Made by a program: the position numbers and the translations under genes. This document shows positions 5,848 to 6,153 of a stretch of DNA of 6,153 nucleotides, one piece after another. Every line of letters starts with the position of its first letter. Position 1 is the stretch's first letter. Under the pieces are notes generated by a model. It searched no databases. It saw only the letters and a list, made by a program, of their open reading frames with translations, and was not told the origin of the DNA. Location: assembly GCA_003152555.1 (NCBI GenBank), contig PMAL01000158.1:22839-28991 (forward strand). The letters are read 5' to 3'. This stretch comes from Acidimicrobiaceae bacterium (GTDB lineage: Bacteria > Actinomycetota > Acidimicrobiia > Acidimicrobiales > RAAP-2).

Positions 5848-5975
5848 CTCGCCAACGGGTGAGCGCCACCCGAGAAAGGTGGTGTCTTGGTTTTGGCCCA
5901 AATCGAAAACGCGTCGATTCGGTGGTGAGGAAAGGCCGTAGGAACTATGGTCTCCTCGACCGCCGAGGGCTTTTT
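5848..5975 (+). ncRNA. Candidate structured RNA with terminator-like end
   Basis: The plus strand can form several stems in a row: CTCGCC/GGTGAG (5848-5853, 5858-5863), AATCGA/TCGATT (5901-5906, 5914-5919) and a long arm at 5921-5964. In that arm GGTGGTGAGGA pairs with TCCTC-ACCGCC (G5958 bulged). Inside it GGCCGTAG (5934-5941) pairs with CTATGGTC (5945-5952) around a GAA loop. The arm has 19 pairs, three of them G-U in the plus-strand RNA; these would be A-C mismatches in a minus-strand RNA, so the plus strand is favoured. A terminator-like hairpin ends it. No promoter is convincing and I match it to no known RNA family. Confidence 0.4.
5954..5975 (+). terminator. Intrinsic terminator candidate overlapping the long RNA arm
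   Basis: CCTCG (5954-5958) pairs with CGAGG (5964-5968) around ACCGC, followed by GC and five T (5971-5975). The 5-bp stem is short. Its left strand is also part of the long arm 5921-5964, so the two structures exclude each other, as in an attenuator. Confidence 0.45.
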
Positions 5976-5977
5976 CA

Positions 5978-6025
5978 CACCCCGGCCGCAAACCCCAGAC
6001 TGACCCTGTTGGCCTCTTCGGGGTG
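5978..6025. repeat. Long imperfect hairpin
   Basis: CACCCCG (5978-5984) pairs with CGGGGTG (6019-6025). Further in, GCC (5985-5987) can pair with GGC (6011-6013) and CAG (5996-5998) with CTG (6006-6008). It directly follows the T-run at 5971-5975, so it would be a separate structure. Confidence 0.4.
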
Positions 6026-6041
6026 CTCGCGGGCGTTACTT

Positions 6042-6057
6042 GGGCACTAAGGGCACT
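6042..6057 (+). repeat. GGGCACT direct repeat near right end of the putative element
   Basis: GGGCACT occurs at 6042-6048 and 6051-6057. The matching pair at the other end is at 4489-4506, same orientation and similar distance from the tRNA repeat. Confidence 0.35.
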
Positions 6058-6081
6058 CTTTTCACGCCTAATTGGGACATG

Positions 6082-6125
6082 CACCAATAATTCTTGCCCA
6101 CCAGAAATCGTCTTCCACCAGGAAT
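6082..6125 (+). repeat. Three iteron-like direct repeats, exact 17-base period, next to tRNA-Glu end
   Basis: CACCAATAAT (6082-6091), CACCAGAAAT (6099-6108) and CACCAGGAAT (6116-6125) share CACCANNAAT at exactly 17-base spacing. The next position in phase (6133) is CACC of the tRNA end itself. The repeats abut the presumed integration point, which suits arm-type sites for a tyrosine recombinase. Replication iterons seem less likely because no initiator gene is present. Confidence 0.55.
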
Positions 6126-6132
6126 AATGTCG

Positions 6133-6153
6133 CACCCCCAACGGGATTCGAAC
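6133..6153 (-). tRNA. tRNA-Glu, 3' end only (gene continues past the window)
   Basis: The minus strand shows TTCGAAT of the T-loop, CCCGT of the T-stem, acceptor strand TGGGGGT (6140-6134) and discriminator G (6133). The following bases are CGA, so CCA is not encoded. These bases are identical to the tRNA fragment at 4363-4383, whose anticodon is UUC, hence the Glu call. Whether the gene is complete to the right cannot be seen; it is assumed to be the intact chromosomal copy. Confidence 0.7.

Larger units (their letters stand above)
4362..6132. mobile_element. Putative small integrated element at tRNA-Glu carrying a toxin-antitoxin operon
   Basis: The segment is bounded by a direct repeat of at least 22 bases (4362-4383 and 6132-6153, identical up to the window edge), which is the 3' end of tRNA-Glu. 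The orientation fits the usual layout: a tRNA continuing to the right, its 3' end at 6133, element DNA downstream of it, and a tRNA 3'-half copy at the far end. Cargo is a HigB-like toxin, a HigA-like antitoxin and a DUF6933-like gene, all minus strand. No integrase or transposase is present, so it would need one supplied in trans or be a remnant. Base composition hints at foreign origin: 26 of 60 G+C at 4441-4500 against 35 of 60 at 241-300, two spot counts only. Confidence 0.6.

Noticed and set aside
6082..6125. Replication origin with iterons
   Set aside because: The 17-base repeats are real, but there is no replication initiator gene, no AT-rich unwinding region beside them, and the position at the tRNA end suits integration better.
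5803..6141. 112-residue minus-strand open frame upstream of the toxin
   Set aside because: It starts at a TTG inside the tRNA acceptor end, has no ribosome site, covers the toxin promoter region, and overlaps the structured segment. No recognisable domain; not an integrase tail in any minus frame that I read.

Overview
The window looks like a bacterial chromosome segment of mid-to-high GC, most likely actinobacterial. A group such as Acidimicrobiia is a guess from composition and gene content; no marker gene settles it. Support comes from GTG and TTG starts, a probably leaderless transcript, AxA-type signal peptides on large secreted proteins, and a tRNA-Glu whose CCA tail does not appear to be encoded. 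All four complete genes and the one partial gene lie on the minus strand.

Layout from left to right. (1) 1-859: the 5' part of a secreted BMP/PnrA-family solute-binding protein, cut by the window edge. (2) 860-1460: about 600 bases with no credible gene, holding inverted repeats and, at 1112-1147, a short degenerate array of a 12-base unit that matches the 3' end of tRNA-Glu. (3) 1461-3854: a 797-residue exported protein with a PQQ-type beta-propeller followed by two Ig-like 'choice-of-anchor D' domains. (4) 3855-4361: about 500 bases without a gene, with a cluster of hairpins, then four copies of the tRNA 3'-end unit. (5) 4363-4408: the 3' half of tRNA-Glu(UUC), from anticodon arm to acceptor end, with no 5' half. 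(6) 4546-5765: a compact operon of HigB-like toxin, HigA-like antitoxin and a DUF6933-like protein. (7) 5772-6132: promoter and operator-like repeats of the operon, a segment that can fold into a strong plus-strand RNA ending in a terminator-like hairpin, and three direct repeats with an exact 17-base period. (8) 6133-6153: the 3' end of a tRNA-Glu that continues beyond the window. Its last 22 visible bases (6132-6153) are identical to 4362-4383.

The main inference is that 4362 to about 6132 is a very small integrated element of about 1.77 kb, inserted at the 3' end of tRNA-Glu. It carries a toxin-antitoxin operon with a third gene and has no recombinase of its own. The direct repeat of the tRNA 3' end, the missing 5' half of the left copy, and short direct repeats just inside both ends all fit this. 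The extra tRNA-end units at 4322-4361 and 1112-1147 suggest repeated use of the same target, so the segment with the beta-propeller gene may be an older insertion. That second step is much weaker.

Toxin and antitoxin overlap at a TGATG and are probably translationally coupled; the antitoxin is expected to repress the promoter at 5772-5799. The DUF6933 gene follows 48 bases later and probably shares the transcript.
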